A program made the position numbers and the translations under genes. The notes below the pieces were generated by a model. That model did no database searches, had not been told where the DNA came from, and saw nothing but the letters and a program-made list of their open reading frames with translations. Positions 1 through 13,332 of a DNA stretch of 64,000 nt are shown here, in pieces. This DNA comes from Strongylocentrotus purpuratus. Lineage: Eukaryota > Echinodermata > Echinoidea > Camarodonta > Strongylocentrotidae. Numbering within the stretch: position 1 is the stretch's first letter; every line of letters begins with the position of its first letter. The DNA lies in NCBI RefSeq assembly GCF_000002235.5, contig NW_022145615.1, forward strand, positions 32,371,594 to 32,435,593, read 5' to 3'.

Positions 1-1899
1 ACAATGATGTTGTTCACCTGTAGTTTAGTCCATCAGCCACTAGGTGATCGTCAGTCTCTGATTGAAGCGAGAAGAGAAGAATCTTTAACCAAAAAAAAGA
101 AGCACCGCTCATCACCCCTAGGTCGACCAGGTACTGCGTAATCTCTGATTGAATAGGGACGAGAAGATTTCAAACACACCGCCCGTAACCCTGGGGTCGC
201 CCATTTCAATTATTCTAAGAATCTGAATAAATGAATATTTTACTCATATTAATTCACAATAATGACGCTGATGATCTCATGACTTTTATTTTCTAGTTTT
301 ACAGGAGCCTTAGATATTTTAAAAAGGTCTACAACCTCGTTATTTAAGCAATATAAAATAATTAAAAAAATAAAGATTATAATAATGCACACCATATTCA
401 GCTTCGTGTTTTGAGCGTGGCGGGAATTTGTCACTTGATATGTTATATCTTTCAAACATATAGGAATAGTTTGTCACAAGATAAAATGAAATTGATTGAA
501 AAATACATGTAAATTGATTAAAATATGAAAAGATATGAAAAAATAAAAAGGTATTCGTATATCTAATGAACTCAAATTGTTCATGAACTTTCAATTGAAA
601 AAAAAAACGTTACGTCATCGTCTTTTTTAATTTTTAAAACAACAACTAAGCAACTGGCTGTCTTAGTTAATTAATGTCCTTTTAGAGGGCGGGTTGAAAA
701 AAAATCGTGAACGACACAATAATACACAAACGAGAAAGCAATTGCGTTGTCCAAAGTAAACTGTCCCTTTTTTTAAATCAAAATGCAAGGTGATGTCAGT
801 GAGGGATCCAAAATGTCACTACAAATAGTTTAGACCCTTTTTCAGTGCAAAATATAAATCCGAAACATGGTTTAAAAAATAGAGAGCACTATGAATCTTA
901 TTTTTCTTTAACGAAATGCTCCATGCATCTATACATAATACTTTAAAAACAATTATAACGTTTTGGGCAAAGTACTTTCAATTTTCTTTCACAGGAATTA
1001 TCAATAACAAAATTGACCTTAATTATATACAGGTTTCATTTATTTACGATGAATAGCCCTCTCTGAGTGTTTATTTTACTATTAATTACGATTTGGATTA
1101 TTAGTATTATCCATTGAATATAAATGTTATAGTGCACAGTATCTTAGATATTGTAGTTGAGATAGCGGACTTGACAGGCAAATGACGATTTGCCTTCACA
1201 CCACCGTGATATTAATCAACCACCTCGTCAATCCGCATGTCTATTGGCGTGATTATATCCGTCTTCGTTTTGATTTCCAATTTTCATTTCCCGTCATTCT
1301 TCCTCTAGATTTTACATTAACCAACGAGCGTCCTTTACCTGTCCATACGGCCGTTGAGTTGTTAGATGTCCACGAATCTCTTTCGTTAGTGCGAGTGTGG
1401 GTGTGGGTGTGTGTGCGTGTGTGGTGGGACGTCTTTGGAACAAATTTTCCTTGTAGCGTTAATTTGCATGATTACTCTCTAGCGTGCGTCGTGTTTAAGA
1501 TGATGCTTGGAGGGAGAAAAAAGGTCGGGATGTGCGTTTGAACTTATCAATTTAGAATTCAGGTCTGAGAATACATTCGAAGAGTTAAACAAAACATAAG
1601 TGAAATCTTTTGTTGAAGTTATTCCGAAAATTGGACGGTGCTGAACAAAAGAAATATAGACTTAAAAGAAGATTACAACTCAAGGAGAAAAAGGAGCAAA
1701 ATGGAGGAAGAAGAGTAGAAGAAATATGAGGACATAAAGGACGCTTGCATCAAAAATTTGTCAGCGAGCTCGCCATATCAGCGAAGGACATACGCGCATA
1801 AATAACCCCCAAAATAACAACTTTCGTGCAAATTGAAAACTGCCATTTGGGGATAGTGGTTATAAAAAATATAAAAAAACATGACGAAAAGAAAATCTC
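1..1899. other. No gene seen
   Basis: AT-rich unique sequence. A roughly 80-bp imperfect duplication around 50-125 and 140-215 (shared tctctgattgaa and accgc blocks) is the only structure. The open frame 1182-1541 has GT-rich low complexity and no recognisable domain. Confidence 0.6.
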
Positions 1900-1956
<57 letters not shown>

Positions 1957-1957
1957 T
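1900..1957. repeat. (TC)n microsatellite
   Basis: About 58 bp of CT dinucleotides with one TATC interruption; a second shorter run is at 2006-2023. It explains the Arg/Glu-repeat open frames on the minus strand. Confidence 0.95.
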
Positions 1958-3196
1958 GAAAAGTAGTTTGTCGATCTTTTGATATCCATCTCCATCTTCA
2001 TCTTCTCTCTCTCTCTCTCTCTCCTGTACCAAGAAAGCACACTCCCTAATCTCTGTCCGCTGACCGTTCATTTTTCCTCCAGCTATATCAGTTTTTAATA
2101 TGGAAAAATATACATTTTCATCTAGGTTGTGCAAATCTTTGCTGAAGTTAATTTTGTTGTAGGTTTTTTTTTTCCTTTTCTTTTTTGAAAATAAATTTAT
2201 TTTTATACCTGTAAGCATGTCGGATACAAAAGAATCCCATGTGCATTTTCTCTAACTCCAGAAGTTCACTATTCTGGCTTGAATGACGTAATACGAGCTG
2301 AAATTAGCTTCAGTAAAGTGTATACCTGAGATGTCTTACAATTCCAGACATTGTTATTGATATTGTGTTCAGGGTCATACCAAAGAATTCAGCTCTACTT
2401 ATATTGCATTTCTACGCCGTATACCCGCAAGGGTTACCCGTTATACTTGTTAACAAATACCAGATGGCAGATATTTCATGTAAATGAATCTATAAGATTT
2501 ACAAATCAATATCTGTGTTAGTTTTTTTGTTTGTTTTCTTTGTTTTTGGGGTTAACACAATATAAAGCCAACAAAGTCACACTTATGTGAATGACTATAA
2601 TAGCGAAAATCTATTTTTAATTTTTATCTTTATTATCACTATCACAAAACAATTTTTACCTTCAATATCCCTATCACAAAACAGTTTAAATTGACTTCAT
2701 TCAACATTGCACTTGTATTCAAAGGTGTAGTTTTTATGAATTAAAAGAAATCATACACAATCAGATGAAGTCAAATCATAGCCCTATCATTCCCTGAAAA
2801 TAGCCATCTTTCACTATGCGTTCCTATTCGCATCTTAGTTCTCACCCTCTCTCTCTCTCTACTCAGTGGTCTTCTTCGGACACACTACAAGTTTCCCTTA
2901 CTAAGCGAGTAGGAGTCACAATGTCGCAGCACATACCTCGAGTACAGTATAATATTATATAGTTTGTGAAATAACAAACCTGGGTTCGTTTTTTCTGGTC
3001 CTCACCACCTTCAGGCGAGGATTCAACCGTTAATGCCCCCTGCCTATTGTGGGCGTATACGGAGGGGTGGCTGCTATAATTATTATAGCCATGCCATCCA
3101 ATATCGGTATTATCATCGATAAAATACCATCCTGAATATTGTATTATTTGTTTGTCTTGAGTCATCTGTACATGTATGATAACACTCGCCATATTA

Positions 3197-3398
3197 GGGA
3201 CTTTAGATTTGCACGACGAGAACGTGGACTGCTACAATTGTGACATCCTTTTAAGGCAATGTGACGTCCTTTTAAGGCACTGACAGTCCTTTTAATGCAC
3301 TGACAGTGCCTGGCAGTGCCTTAAAAGGACGTCACATTGCCTTAAAAGGATGTCACATATAGCAGTCCACGTTCTCGTCGTGCAAATCTAAAAGTCCC
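3197..3398. mobile_element. Near-perfect hairpin transposon with 5-bp target duplication
   Basis: Almost the entire 202 bp is an inverted repeat, from GGGACTTTAGATTTGC at the left to its complement ending GTCCC, with a minimal loop near 3300. It is flanked by TATTA at 3192-3196 and 3399-3403. Each arm contains two or three copies of a ~20-bp motif around CCTTTTAAGGCA. No coding capacity. Confidence 0.85.
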
Positions 3399-4739
3399 TA
3401 TTATCCACATTTTACAGAGTGTTACAATAATAAACTATGGTTTGTAATAAGTTCACATCAGAGGTAGACACTCTATAGTAAGATGGACTCTGACAAACCA
3501 CCTTAAAGAACAAATAATGAACTGAATGCCAAGACTGTCATCAGAATATTAAAAAAATATATAAGAACATGACTGTTGGTCATGTCTCTTGTTCATTCTT
3601 TAAAGGAATTGTGTTTGAAGTCTAATTTGTATTCGAATTATATCAGCGTCTCTTTGGAAAGGTGAAATCCCAATCAGATCGCGAGCCCACACCATACGGC
3701 GTTCATCGTTTGGGGATTTGGGATATCCCGAGACGGCGAAGGACTCAACAAGTATTGCGTTTCAATATTTTCATCGCGCGAGCTGAGGGTTCCCTCATCT
3801 TTTTATAATGTTTGAAGGGGGTAACAGGATAAGTGCTATATCTTGTCGAGGCGAGAGCCTGAAATACGCGGGGAAAGTAATGCGATAATCTTATTTGAAG
3901 GCCTTGTTGTCTGCCTCGTTCTGATCTGCTCGTTTTGTTTGTTAAGTATGCCAAGCACTGACGAGACTTTACACTCGGCACGTGTTGAAGACTCGATGAC
4001 GAGCCTTAGATTCGAGATTAATTGGGCCGTCTTCCTCTCTTCGAACAAAGGCGTCGGGAAAATGGTAGTGGGTGATTCCCCCTTACTCATATACCATGTC
4101 CTGTGAATCGTGCACAACCCCGTTTCCATTTAAAGCGTATTAAAATACAAAATTACACCATTTATTTCATTAATTCAAAGAAATTACAAACATGTTAGAC
4201 GACAATAGGAAGATAACAAAAGAGTGGAGATCAGTTTAGATTGTTGGCGTAAGACCCTTTCAAATTGTTAAAGTACACCAACTCTGATTATGTTGGATAA
4301 AATAAATGTTTATTCGGGAATGCATGCATGGCAGTACACAGGCGAACTTGCAGAGGAATGACTAAACATTTATTGAAACGATAATAAATGCCCCCCCCCC
4401 CTCCGAAAATTACTCTGAATATGCAAACAAGGTATGGTCTTTTTCTTTTGAATTGATCATATTCCACATTACCTTCAAACAGTTACGTAATCAATTACTA
4501 GCATCAAGTATCTTATTGCCATTGAAAGACAAAAGACAACCATTAACCCTTGTCAAAACGAACGCAAAACTAAGATTTACCCAAAACATAACGTCAACGA
4601 GTTCTATGAAGAGAAAACAAAATTGTAAATACATAAAGTCTTAAGAATAAAGTTCATTGTACAACCTAGTCCGAGTGCGTTCATCAACTTTTGATGAAAG
4701 GCCTCTCATAGGCCCTGATTATTGTCACAGTATTCTATA

Positions 4740-5212
4740 ACCCGATTGAGAAGTACTGTTTTTCAGCAATATAATGAAAATTGTGAGTGTGGGTGAGGGT
4801 GTGTATGTGCGTTTGTGTATAAGAGGGTGTGGGACAGTTAGCGACTCGTAAGCGTTTTAACCCGACGAAGAAGTACATTTTTTCAGCAATACAATGAAAA
4901 GTATGAGTTTGGGTGAGGGTGTGTATGTGCGTTTTTGTGTGAGAGGGTGTGGGACAGTTAGCGACTCCAAAGCTTTTTAGCCCGACGAAGAAGGACATTT
5001 TTTCAGCAATACAATGAAAAGTATGAGTGTGGGTGAGGGTGTGTATGTGCGTTTTTGTGTGAGAGGGTGTGGGACAGTTAGCGTCTCTAAAGCTTTTTAG
5101 CCCGATGAAGATGTACATTTTTTCAGCAATACAATGAAAAGTATGAGTGTGGGTGAGGGTGTGTATGTGCATTTGTGGGTGAACGGGTGTGGGATAGGTA
5201 GCTACCCTAAAG
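4740..5212. repeat. 120-bp tandem repeat, four copies
   Basis: Copies start at about 4741, 4861, 4981 and 5101 with an exact 120-bp period and about 90% identity, each with ttttttcagcaat, a gtgggtgagggtgtgtatgt block and gggacagttagcg. Because the period is a multiple of three, a 145-codon minus-strand frame (4735-5172) stays open as a 40-residue His/Thr-rich repeat; I regard that as a by-product. Confidence 0.9.
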
Positions 5213-7654
5213 TTAGATGAAGTACAAACACCATGACCTGGGATCGGTGGTCTCAGTCCGAACAGTGCTCCGGGTATATTTCTCGGACAGGAATGGTTAA
5301 TTTGCAGTAAATCGGATGCACCTCAGGGAGTGTGTGTGCATGGGGGGGGGGGGGGGGGGTCGATTTCCCCTTTTGCGGCATTTGCAACCAAATCTCGGTC
5401 AAAAGGAACCACAATAGAACAATCAATGAGCAATTAATTTTAAATATCAACATGACTAAAGTTTATTAATTTGATCATTACGCATTTTCATCTGATTATG
5501 TTAAAATTATTAATTATCCTAGTACCTAAATTGCTACGTGTCTAGGTTTTATTTATAAGTCAGTTGATGCCAGTATACAGATGAATGTATAGGCCTGACT
5601 ATTTTGTTCGAAGTCACTTCTAAATCTTTTCAATGGTGTTTAATAACAAAAAGATTTTTTGATCAAGAAATTTAAATTAAAAATTAAAAAAAGTTTGGGG
5701 CAATTGTCATCGAAAAGACACGATAGGCACTCTTTGTTTTAAACGCATTTTACTTTTTGATCTCCAACAAAATTATGGTTTAAATCGCAATAATGTGAGA
5801 TCGTTTTTTCATTATTCGAATAAAAATTGTCATAGATAGACCTCAAAGGCCGATATCCATGTACAAAAAATAACTTACAAATCCTTCATATGGATAAAGA
5901 TTGTAGTATATAAATGAAGAAGAGCGTGTAGCATATCGGGTGTCTGTTTAAGGGGCGAAAATGTCGGCTAGCTTTACTGACAGACAACGAATCCATGCCG
6001 AGACGGTAACGTCTTTCTCGCCCTACATAAGGAACGGACCGGATCAAATACGAATTAATATGGTTTAAATGAAAGATTTAGATATCGTATGACATGCTAA
6101 GGTAGTTCTAAGGCGATTGTACGACAATAAAGTTCACTGAACTACAATTCTTACTTTTTTCCTGGCTGTAATGAAACTAAACCGAGTTCTCAGCTTTTAC
6201 AAACTCATATTTTGATGAAGTTTAGTCACAGGCTTTTGAGCGGATATTGTTCAGGCTTCTGACAACATTTTTTTTCCTCCAATTAAAATAGCTTGGAAGT
6301 AAAATTGAATGTTTCGATTGATCATTCGTGACCTTTATAACGTCTACAATATGGGAATCGTAAGGTTGTATGTTGAAGCAAAGTATAAATTCAAAGTAAT
6401 AAGAACGTAGTTTTGTCTTTAGAGGCTCCCGTACTTTTGTTCTTTGGTGCTGCCTAGGATATATTCTTGAATAGTATTAGTAGCTTCTTATATTTTACCC
6501 TGAATCTGTTGAATGTGGTTGATGTATTTTTTCAGTTTCAGGCGGGATAGTCAAGAAAACAAATTAAGAAAAATCAAACTAGGTTAAAATAATTGTAAAG
6601 ACAGTTTTATGAATATTATTATACCACATAGTAACCATGACGATATTGAAGATGTTGATGATAATGATGATGATGATGATGATAATCTTTCACCCCTTGA
6701 AAAATGAGAAATAGTCAATCTGGGGACAGAGTGCGTCATCGTCGTAAAACTGGAGAGGCAATTGCTTGTTCGCTGCCAAGAAAACGGCATCGAATCCCCG
6801 CGCTGTAACAAAACCCGAAATTTCCGTCGCGCGAGTATGAGACCAACGAGCGAGACTATTACACGGCGCGCGCGGCACGATATCAAATTGCGCCCGCCAG
6901 TGACATGCGCACTACCAACCGGCTTTCTAATCAATTAGCGACTAATCATTTCGCGCGCGGCAAAAAGAAGAATGAGATGAGAAAAAATTGGAGACCATGT
7001 TCTTAGGAGAGACATTTTATCCCATGGTTTCTATTGACTACCTGCGTAGTCTGCAAAAAGAGGCAGTTTTGCGTTCGTCATTATATCTATTTGAAAACCA
7101 AAAATACGCTCGCAAAAACATTTCGAGTACAAAATCAAGCTAAGGCATTTTCAATAGCCTTGTCCTCATTTCTTTTACCGAAATCTTACACTTTGGTGTA
7201 AAATTGAGTTATTGTAAACTTCTCAGTATTTTCTTGGTTCAATAAAAGGATTTTTAATGTGAAAAATTGATAGAGGTAAAATTTTATTCTGAAGTTATGC
7301 AACTAACTTTACCGAATCTAGATTCAGCAAATACTTAACATTTATAAAAATGTTTGAAGAATGGGAAAATTGATTTATTTTTTCATCACTTTTATTCTAG
7401 TGACAAAACTCTACCATATAGTTCTACATTTTCGTAATTTCAAAAAACTGTTACTATAAAGTAGTCTGCAACTGAAGACTCTTCGTTCACCCTCTCATTA
7501 TTGGACTGTCACGAAGTCGGCAAAACGACCAATTCCTCGGCAGTTTAACTAAAATAACAAGAGAGTCATGACGGGTATGCGAGGCGTCACTCGCGAGGCG
7601 ATGCAGCTATACGCGGGGGCAATTAATTTTCTTCTAAGAGGTCTATCGGAGAAA
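5213..7654. other. No gene seen
   Basis: Unique AT-rich sequence with an 18-base G run (5342-5359), a (GAT)n run near 6656-6684 and a CpG-rich patch at about 6730-6965 (gcgcgcgcgg, cgtcgcgcg) that could be regulatory. No splice-compatible coding segment recognised. Confidence 0.55.
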
Positions 7655-8390
7655 GGAAAGAAGAAAGAAGTTAAGAGAGAGGGAGAGAGAAAGAGAGGGA
7701 GATGGATAAATGAGAGAAAACAATATTTGCCCCGGTGTATGGATGCGCGCAGATCAATTAACAGATAGAACCAACACAGAACCCAACACCAATTGGAATA
7801 TCATCGAAAACATGCTCATTTTTTAATACACACAGCCCGTCATCTATCCAGCGAGATGCCGTGGCCCTAGTTCAAGACTGACTGCATGCTAGCAATAAGA
7901 CGATGGCGAACAGAGATGGAGGGTGAAAGAGTGGTACAGGCATTAAACAAGGGGTGAAAGAAAGAGAAAGAGAGAGAGAGGGGGTAGGTCAAGAAACAGG
8001 CAAAAAAGTAAGGGCTGGTGGGTTTGTGTGTGTGTTTGTTGTGTTTGAGAGAGTGAGAGAGAAAGAGAGAGTGCTTGAGCGAGTTTGAGAGAGAAAGAGA
8101 GAGAGAGGGGGGGGGGGATACAATATTCACATGATTGATCTGACTGTATTTTGCTAACGGTTTGATTTTGATTCAGTAAAATAGCGGATAATTATATGAT
8201 TCTGGTTAATTAAAGATCAAATTTATCTCCTATAGACTCTCCGTCGTCGTCATATCTCTCTGTCTCTCTCTCTGTCTCTGTCTCTCTCTCCCTCTCTCTC
8301 TCTCTTTGTTTTTCTTTCTTTCTTCCTTTCTTTCTCCCCTCTCTCTTTCTATCTTTCTCTCTCTATGTGTCTCTGTCTTTCTCCTGCCAT
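7655..8390. repeat. Low-complexity purine/pyrimidine blocks
   Basis: GA-rich stretches (7655-7730 and 7910-8117, ending in a G run) followed by a CT-rich block with TTTC repeats (8255-8370). Open frames here are repeat translations. Confidence 0.85.
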
Positions 8391-8689
8391 ATCTTACACA
8401 CAACAAGTATCATTGCGTAAGGGCTTTACAGGACATCGAACTCTAGTGTCTCGGTTTTTATCTCCAGATGTATGATTTGCTGTCCGATTTGTAACAGAAG
8501 TTGATATCAGTTCTTTTAGCTATGAAATTGAAACCAGACCCATTTTTTCTTTCCTCCTTTAAGTCGGTAAAATATAGGATGGATTTATGTAAGATATTGA
8601 ACAAGCTATGGGATCGTTGCAGAAGAAATCGTTTGCCAGTCAGAAGCAAAGGGGTGGGGCAGATTTTGTCCATAATTTATACAAAATTG

Positions 8690-8870
8690 ATTAGTGTAGA
8701 GAGGTCTCTGGACTGTGAACCACAAGGTTCGGGGTTCGGATCCATACCGAAGTATCAACGTCCTTTGGCAAGATACTAATCTAATTTGCCACACACTCAT
8801 CCGGGTGTAGTAAGTGGGTACCTGATCGGAGTTATTCTTTGATTGCACTCAAGCGCCCATCCCTCAAAAA
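8690..8870 (+). mobile_element. tRNA-derived SINE fragment
   Basis: A tRNA-like head (ctctggactgtgaaccaca) is followed by the B-box-like GGGTTCGGATCC, then the tail tcctttggcaagatac and gtgggtacctgatcgg, a layout typical of tRNA-derived SINEs of marine invertebrates. A related head lies in SMC6 intron 1 (about 40596-40665). It is not an intact tRNA gene: no acceptor stem closes. Confidence 0.6.
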
Positions 8871-11800
8871 AGAAGAAGCTAGACTCATGTAGAAAATGAA
8901 AGCAAGAACCCTCAAGCTAGACCCCAAGCCCACAAGCTAAGCCCCCCCCCCTGCCCCCACTAAACTTCCACCCCCAAACAAAAATACTTCTTCAATCGCT
9001 CCTGGAGCCAAGGTAATAATGTCCAAAGTCCTTTGGAAGCGCATAGAGCTGTTATGAAATTATTAATATATACCATACAAAAATGGCATGTAGTTATCAT
9101 TATGAAGGCGTATTCAGCGTGATTTGGCAAGTTATGCGTAACTATGCATAATATTCCTGTGTAACTGCCCGCACATCCGTCGTTATTGTGCTCCATTCAC
9201 GCAAACAGACCCACACTAACACATGCAAATAGTTTGGCTAATGTGTTTTGACATTGTCAACACCAACATAAAAAAAAAGAAAAAAAAAAAGTATGAATTA
9301 AGAAATAATGGTATTCTAAACCATTTTCTCAAAATGGTTTAAATATAAGGAAGTACTGCTGTTGTATGTGTCGTATAAAATAAAATACAGGATGCTTAAG
9401 GTAGGAGTGAGGGTCTCAAGGAAATGTAATTTCTTTATTTTTATTTTCTTTTTCTTTTTCTTTTCTTTTTTTTCTTTTTTTCTTTTTTTTAGGGGGGGGG
9501 GGTGGGTTATTTACGTAGATATTTAACAAAAAATGTTTCCCAATTGTTGTTGCTCACTTATTTTCTTACACATTATTATTCTTATCTAACAAGCATTTTT
9601 ATGTTCAGAGTTTTTAAAACTTGTAATTTCATTTAGCGGATACAATACTTCCTTGTTTCTATTCTAAGTATAATTCACTCTGACTTTCTTCTTTTACATT
9701 TCTCTTTCTCTCTAGCTCTCTTTTTCAATATTATATCAGTAAATTGTTAAATATATCTCGCATTACTGCATATAACTACATTACCTGGCAATGCGCCACA
9801 ACTTCTCTGCACTACGGGGTCAGTATCCACCCAGCGACGAAGTCCATGGGTAGCACGTCCTTTTATTTTTTCAGAATAGCGGCTGAAGAAAAGGAAATAG
9901 ATAAAAAGACGAGGATAAAAACAGGAAAAGGGAGATGTTTGGGGGATAGAGAAGACAGGTTTTTAATCAAGAAGATGGGATGAATGCCTAGAGTGCCTCA
10001 GTGCAAGTGAGTGATGGTGTATGATGCTAGAGTAGAGGGCACTTTGGCAAATGTGAAATTCTCATGCAGATATTTTTTCTCGTATTGATCAATATTACAA
10101 AAGGAAGGAAAGAAAAAAGGATATTCCAGTGATTGAATACTTATCTGTGATAAAGGGAACTAAAGGTACATGAATATACATCATAAAGCAGGAAAATTAT
10201 GAAAACTGAAATAAATACGGTTTGAAGGGGGCTCCTGTGTTTTATTATTTGTGTCGCTAATTTGTTATACAAGAGAAAATGGCTTTTTAAACAAAAATGA
10301 CCAAATACTTCGTTGCATGTTTTCGATGATAATTCTGTAATATTGTGACTGATATATGGACTTTTATATTGTACACTATTACTTAATTGAGTACGTGCAC
10401 TTGGTTAACGTATTCGTAAGTTGTAGAGAAAATTCAAAATCCGATAAACAAAATCTTCTCACTGAGGTATTAAAAAAAACTGTCATACAGTGATCATGAA
10501 TTAAATGTTGACTAATTTCCGGAAAATTCTACCTGCAAAGTACAACCGGGTTATAAAGACAAAAGCGAACGATACGATAAGAGGAAGTACAATGGAAGAA
10601 AAATTGTTACTTTGCAAATAAATTGAGATACAGAAGAAAGGAAAATCGTTGCTATTGTTATTATTTATTTGACCAATCATATAAAGCACAGATACAAAAC
10701 AATGGCAAGAGACAAACACACAATAAGAATATGAAAATGAAAGAATAAAAGGAGTTGAAGCAACAAGTGGGTCAGGGTGCACAAAAGTGAAATTCAATAC
10801 TGCCGTCTGGAGGCATGTGCCCCCGCACTTGCTACTTCCAGTGCATTTACATCGTAAACAAAACCTTGTATTGAATATTGCACATAAGTGAGCATTTACA
10901 TCAAACAATAAAACACAATTAGAATGTTAGATACGTTGTAGCTGAAAGGAATGCATGTACGTAGTCTAAATGTAAACAGATATACTTTACATAAAGATTA
11001 CTGATATGCCCATTTTGAAAGCAATGTAATGGAAAACCTTTCAAAGTATTTGGAATGTGGCACATTGTCTTCAGTTGATGTATAGTAGCGATGTCGGCAG
11101 ATGGCCGAATGACCTTGCCCGGTACTCAATCGTCATATATAAGGATGTTCTGGTACTCAGCACCCCCCCCCCTCCTTCCCTGACAAAAATATAAAGATGA
11201 ATAATAATAATAATAAAAGACAGAGTTTTCACACACAGAGAGGGATAAAGCGAGCAAGAGAGAGAGAGAGAGAGAGAGGGGAGAGAGGGTAGGGGGGGGG
11301 GGGTTGGAAGGGTACTGAAATCTATTTGGAATGATATGCTATGAAACATATTCTTTGTTTTCATGATAAGGTCATACGTATACATATAAATTCCATCTCC
11401 ATCGACCTGATGAGTCCTACAAACACAAGGTTCAAAAATTGAAACTTTTATCCCAATATACATGTGCTCTCAATTGAAGAATGACTTTCAGATATGTTAT
11501 TTGAAATGCTGATGATAAATTTTCTAAATGATAAGATATATCAACTTCACTTCTCTGGGTTCAGATATTCAAAGCTGGATAAACAAATTATTTTTAATTT
11601 TAATTTTAATAAATAAAACAACCGAAGTTAAGTTATCAGGTGCATTCTCGGGTCGTCTGCTGAGAGTCCATGGGGCGTTAAATCTCTTTAAAAGTATTTG
11701 TTTCTTTTTAGAGACTGTTTAGCCCTCAGCTGGAGGATCTGAAATCAATAACAACAGGTGAATAATTAGTTACAGGAAAACAATTTGCTTGAAGTTTGTA

Positions 11801-12535
11801 ATCATCCTTGCTACTGATTCAAATGGAGGGAAAAACTATGAATTTTACTTTGAAAATAGTATGAAAATTGATTTGTAATGCCTGTTCTAATTTTTAGGCT
11901 CATGACTAAATACTGTTCGACTATTTTTGTTCTTGTTTATTTCTTTTGCTTCCTTGAGTCTAATCACGATAAATAAGATTTAAAAGATCGCTTTCAATGA
12001 TATATTCATAGGTATATAAATCTCAAGATTAGGAGTGTATAATTGCCAATCTTCCATGAGAAATAGACATATGAAAGTGTATTTAGAAATATTCAACTCT
12101 TCTCTCGACATCCCATAATATCCTGTTCTTATTTTTTAATCCTTCATCATAATTATTCAAGACTTTGAATCTCATTAATATTTGACTTCATATTTCAATC
12201 CTACTTCACTTAACGACCACAACCTTTTCCGGAAAGGTCGTGCCCATTTATTATGATTATTTCCTATTTCCTTTTCCCCTTTTTTCCTTTTTTTTCCTTT
12301 AAAAAAAATGCAATTCAATAAGTTGTTTGTCCTCTTGAAAACATTTGAATGTGTCTTGTCTACATTAATCAGTTTGAGGTTTAAGAATAATGAAGTGAAA
12401 AACAAATTATGTACATGAATAAAAAGAAGAAGATATATATTTTTTTAACGAAGGAGATAATGCTAGTTTTCGAATGTATTGTATCTCCTATTATACGATT
12501 GTTTATTATTCTCTTGTTTATTTTTCGTCAACCGC

Positions 12536-12536
<1 letters not shown>
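8871..12536. other. No gene seen
   Basis: AT-rich with poly-C/poly-G runs (8942-8950, 9492-9500, 11162-11171, 11291-11304) and T/C-rich stretches (9430-9490). The 135-codon minus-strand frame at 10501-10908 lacks any motif I recognise. Confidence 0.55.

Positions 12537-12587
<51 letters not shown>
12537..12587. repeat. (TC)n microsatellite
   Basis: Uninterrupted run of about 25 TC units. Confidence 0.95.
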
Positions 12588-12589
<2 letters not shown>

Positions 12590-12822
12590 ATTATATGCCT
12601 ATACATATATACCTGTGACAAATCAAATTATAATAGTGATGAGTATAAAGTAAGCTTGATGGCTCCAAAATATAATTGTAGAGCAGTGGTATCGTAACAG
12701 ACGGTCCGGAGTTTTAAGCCAAGTCGATGCACTAGTTCTCTTTGGTAAGTCACATGAATCAAGTTTTAACCGTAGCACCCTTTATTTTCTAACATAATTG
12801 AAGTCATGATATACTTTCTTTC

Positions 12823-13332
12823 TTAAAGGTAATACAAAGTTTTGGTATGGGGTCATGAATTTGGTTCAAATCAACATATTTTAAGTTTATGCAATCCTAC
12901 AATATTCAGTGATCGTTGTCGCGGTTGAAATCGAGTCTAAAGTAACGACATTTTAATTAATAAACTCTTTATGTTGTATAACTCCCTCTCAAGGTCAAGA
13001 TATTAATTAAGCTATAAAACAATGTTTCTTGACTAAAATCGACCGATTAGCTATTCCCGTTTGGAAATTATATATCACAACTACATATACTGAGAGTTTC
13101 ATGGTCGCAGCTAGCATTGTACGGCCGTAGGCGCTATTTGAAATTCATCAATATTTACCGGGAGCACCGTTAAATTTTTATATTCAATTTTTCTCGAAAG
13201 CAGAAGTGTTTTAGGGGCTAAATTTTCTAGTGCTTATAATACATCCACAGGGGCATCCAAATTTATCAAAATTGTAAAGAATCACTATCCATCCAATTTT
13301 CAAAATTTCCCAAAACTTTGTATTACCTTTAA
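12823..13332. mobile_element. TTAA-flanked inverted-repeat transposon (MITE), copy 1
   Basis: Terminal inverted repeats AGGTAATACAAAGTTTTGG and its complement (19 bp) are bounded on both sides by TTAA (12823-12826 and 13329-13332). The internal sequence is about 90% like copy 2 in SMC6 intron 11. TTAA target duplications are typical of piggyBac-type elements, but the terminal bases are not the usual CCY, so the superfamily is uncertain. No coding capacity. Confidence 0.85.

Noticed and set aside
4740..5212. CRISPR-like array
   Set aside because: Units are contiguous 120-bp tandem repeats without unique spacers, in a eukaryotic genome.
8690..8780. Functional tRNA gene
   Set aside because: Only the anticodon/T-arm half with a B-box is present; no acceptor stem or A-box arm closes, and a related sequence recurs at 40596, as expected for a SINE.
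10501..10908. 135-codon minus-strand frame with several cysteines
   Set aside because: No recognisable family, Phe/Ser/Val-rich composition as expected from AT-rich DNA, and no supporting exon partners.
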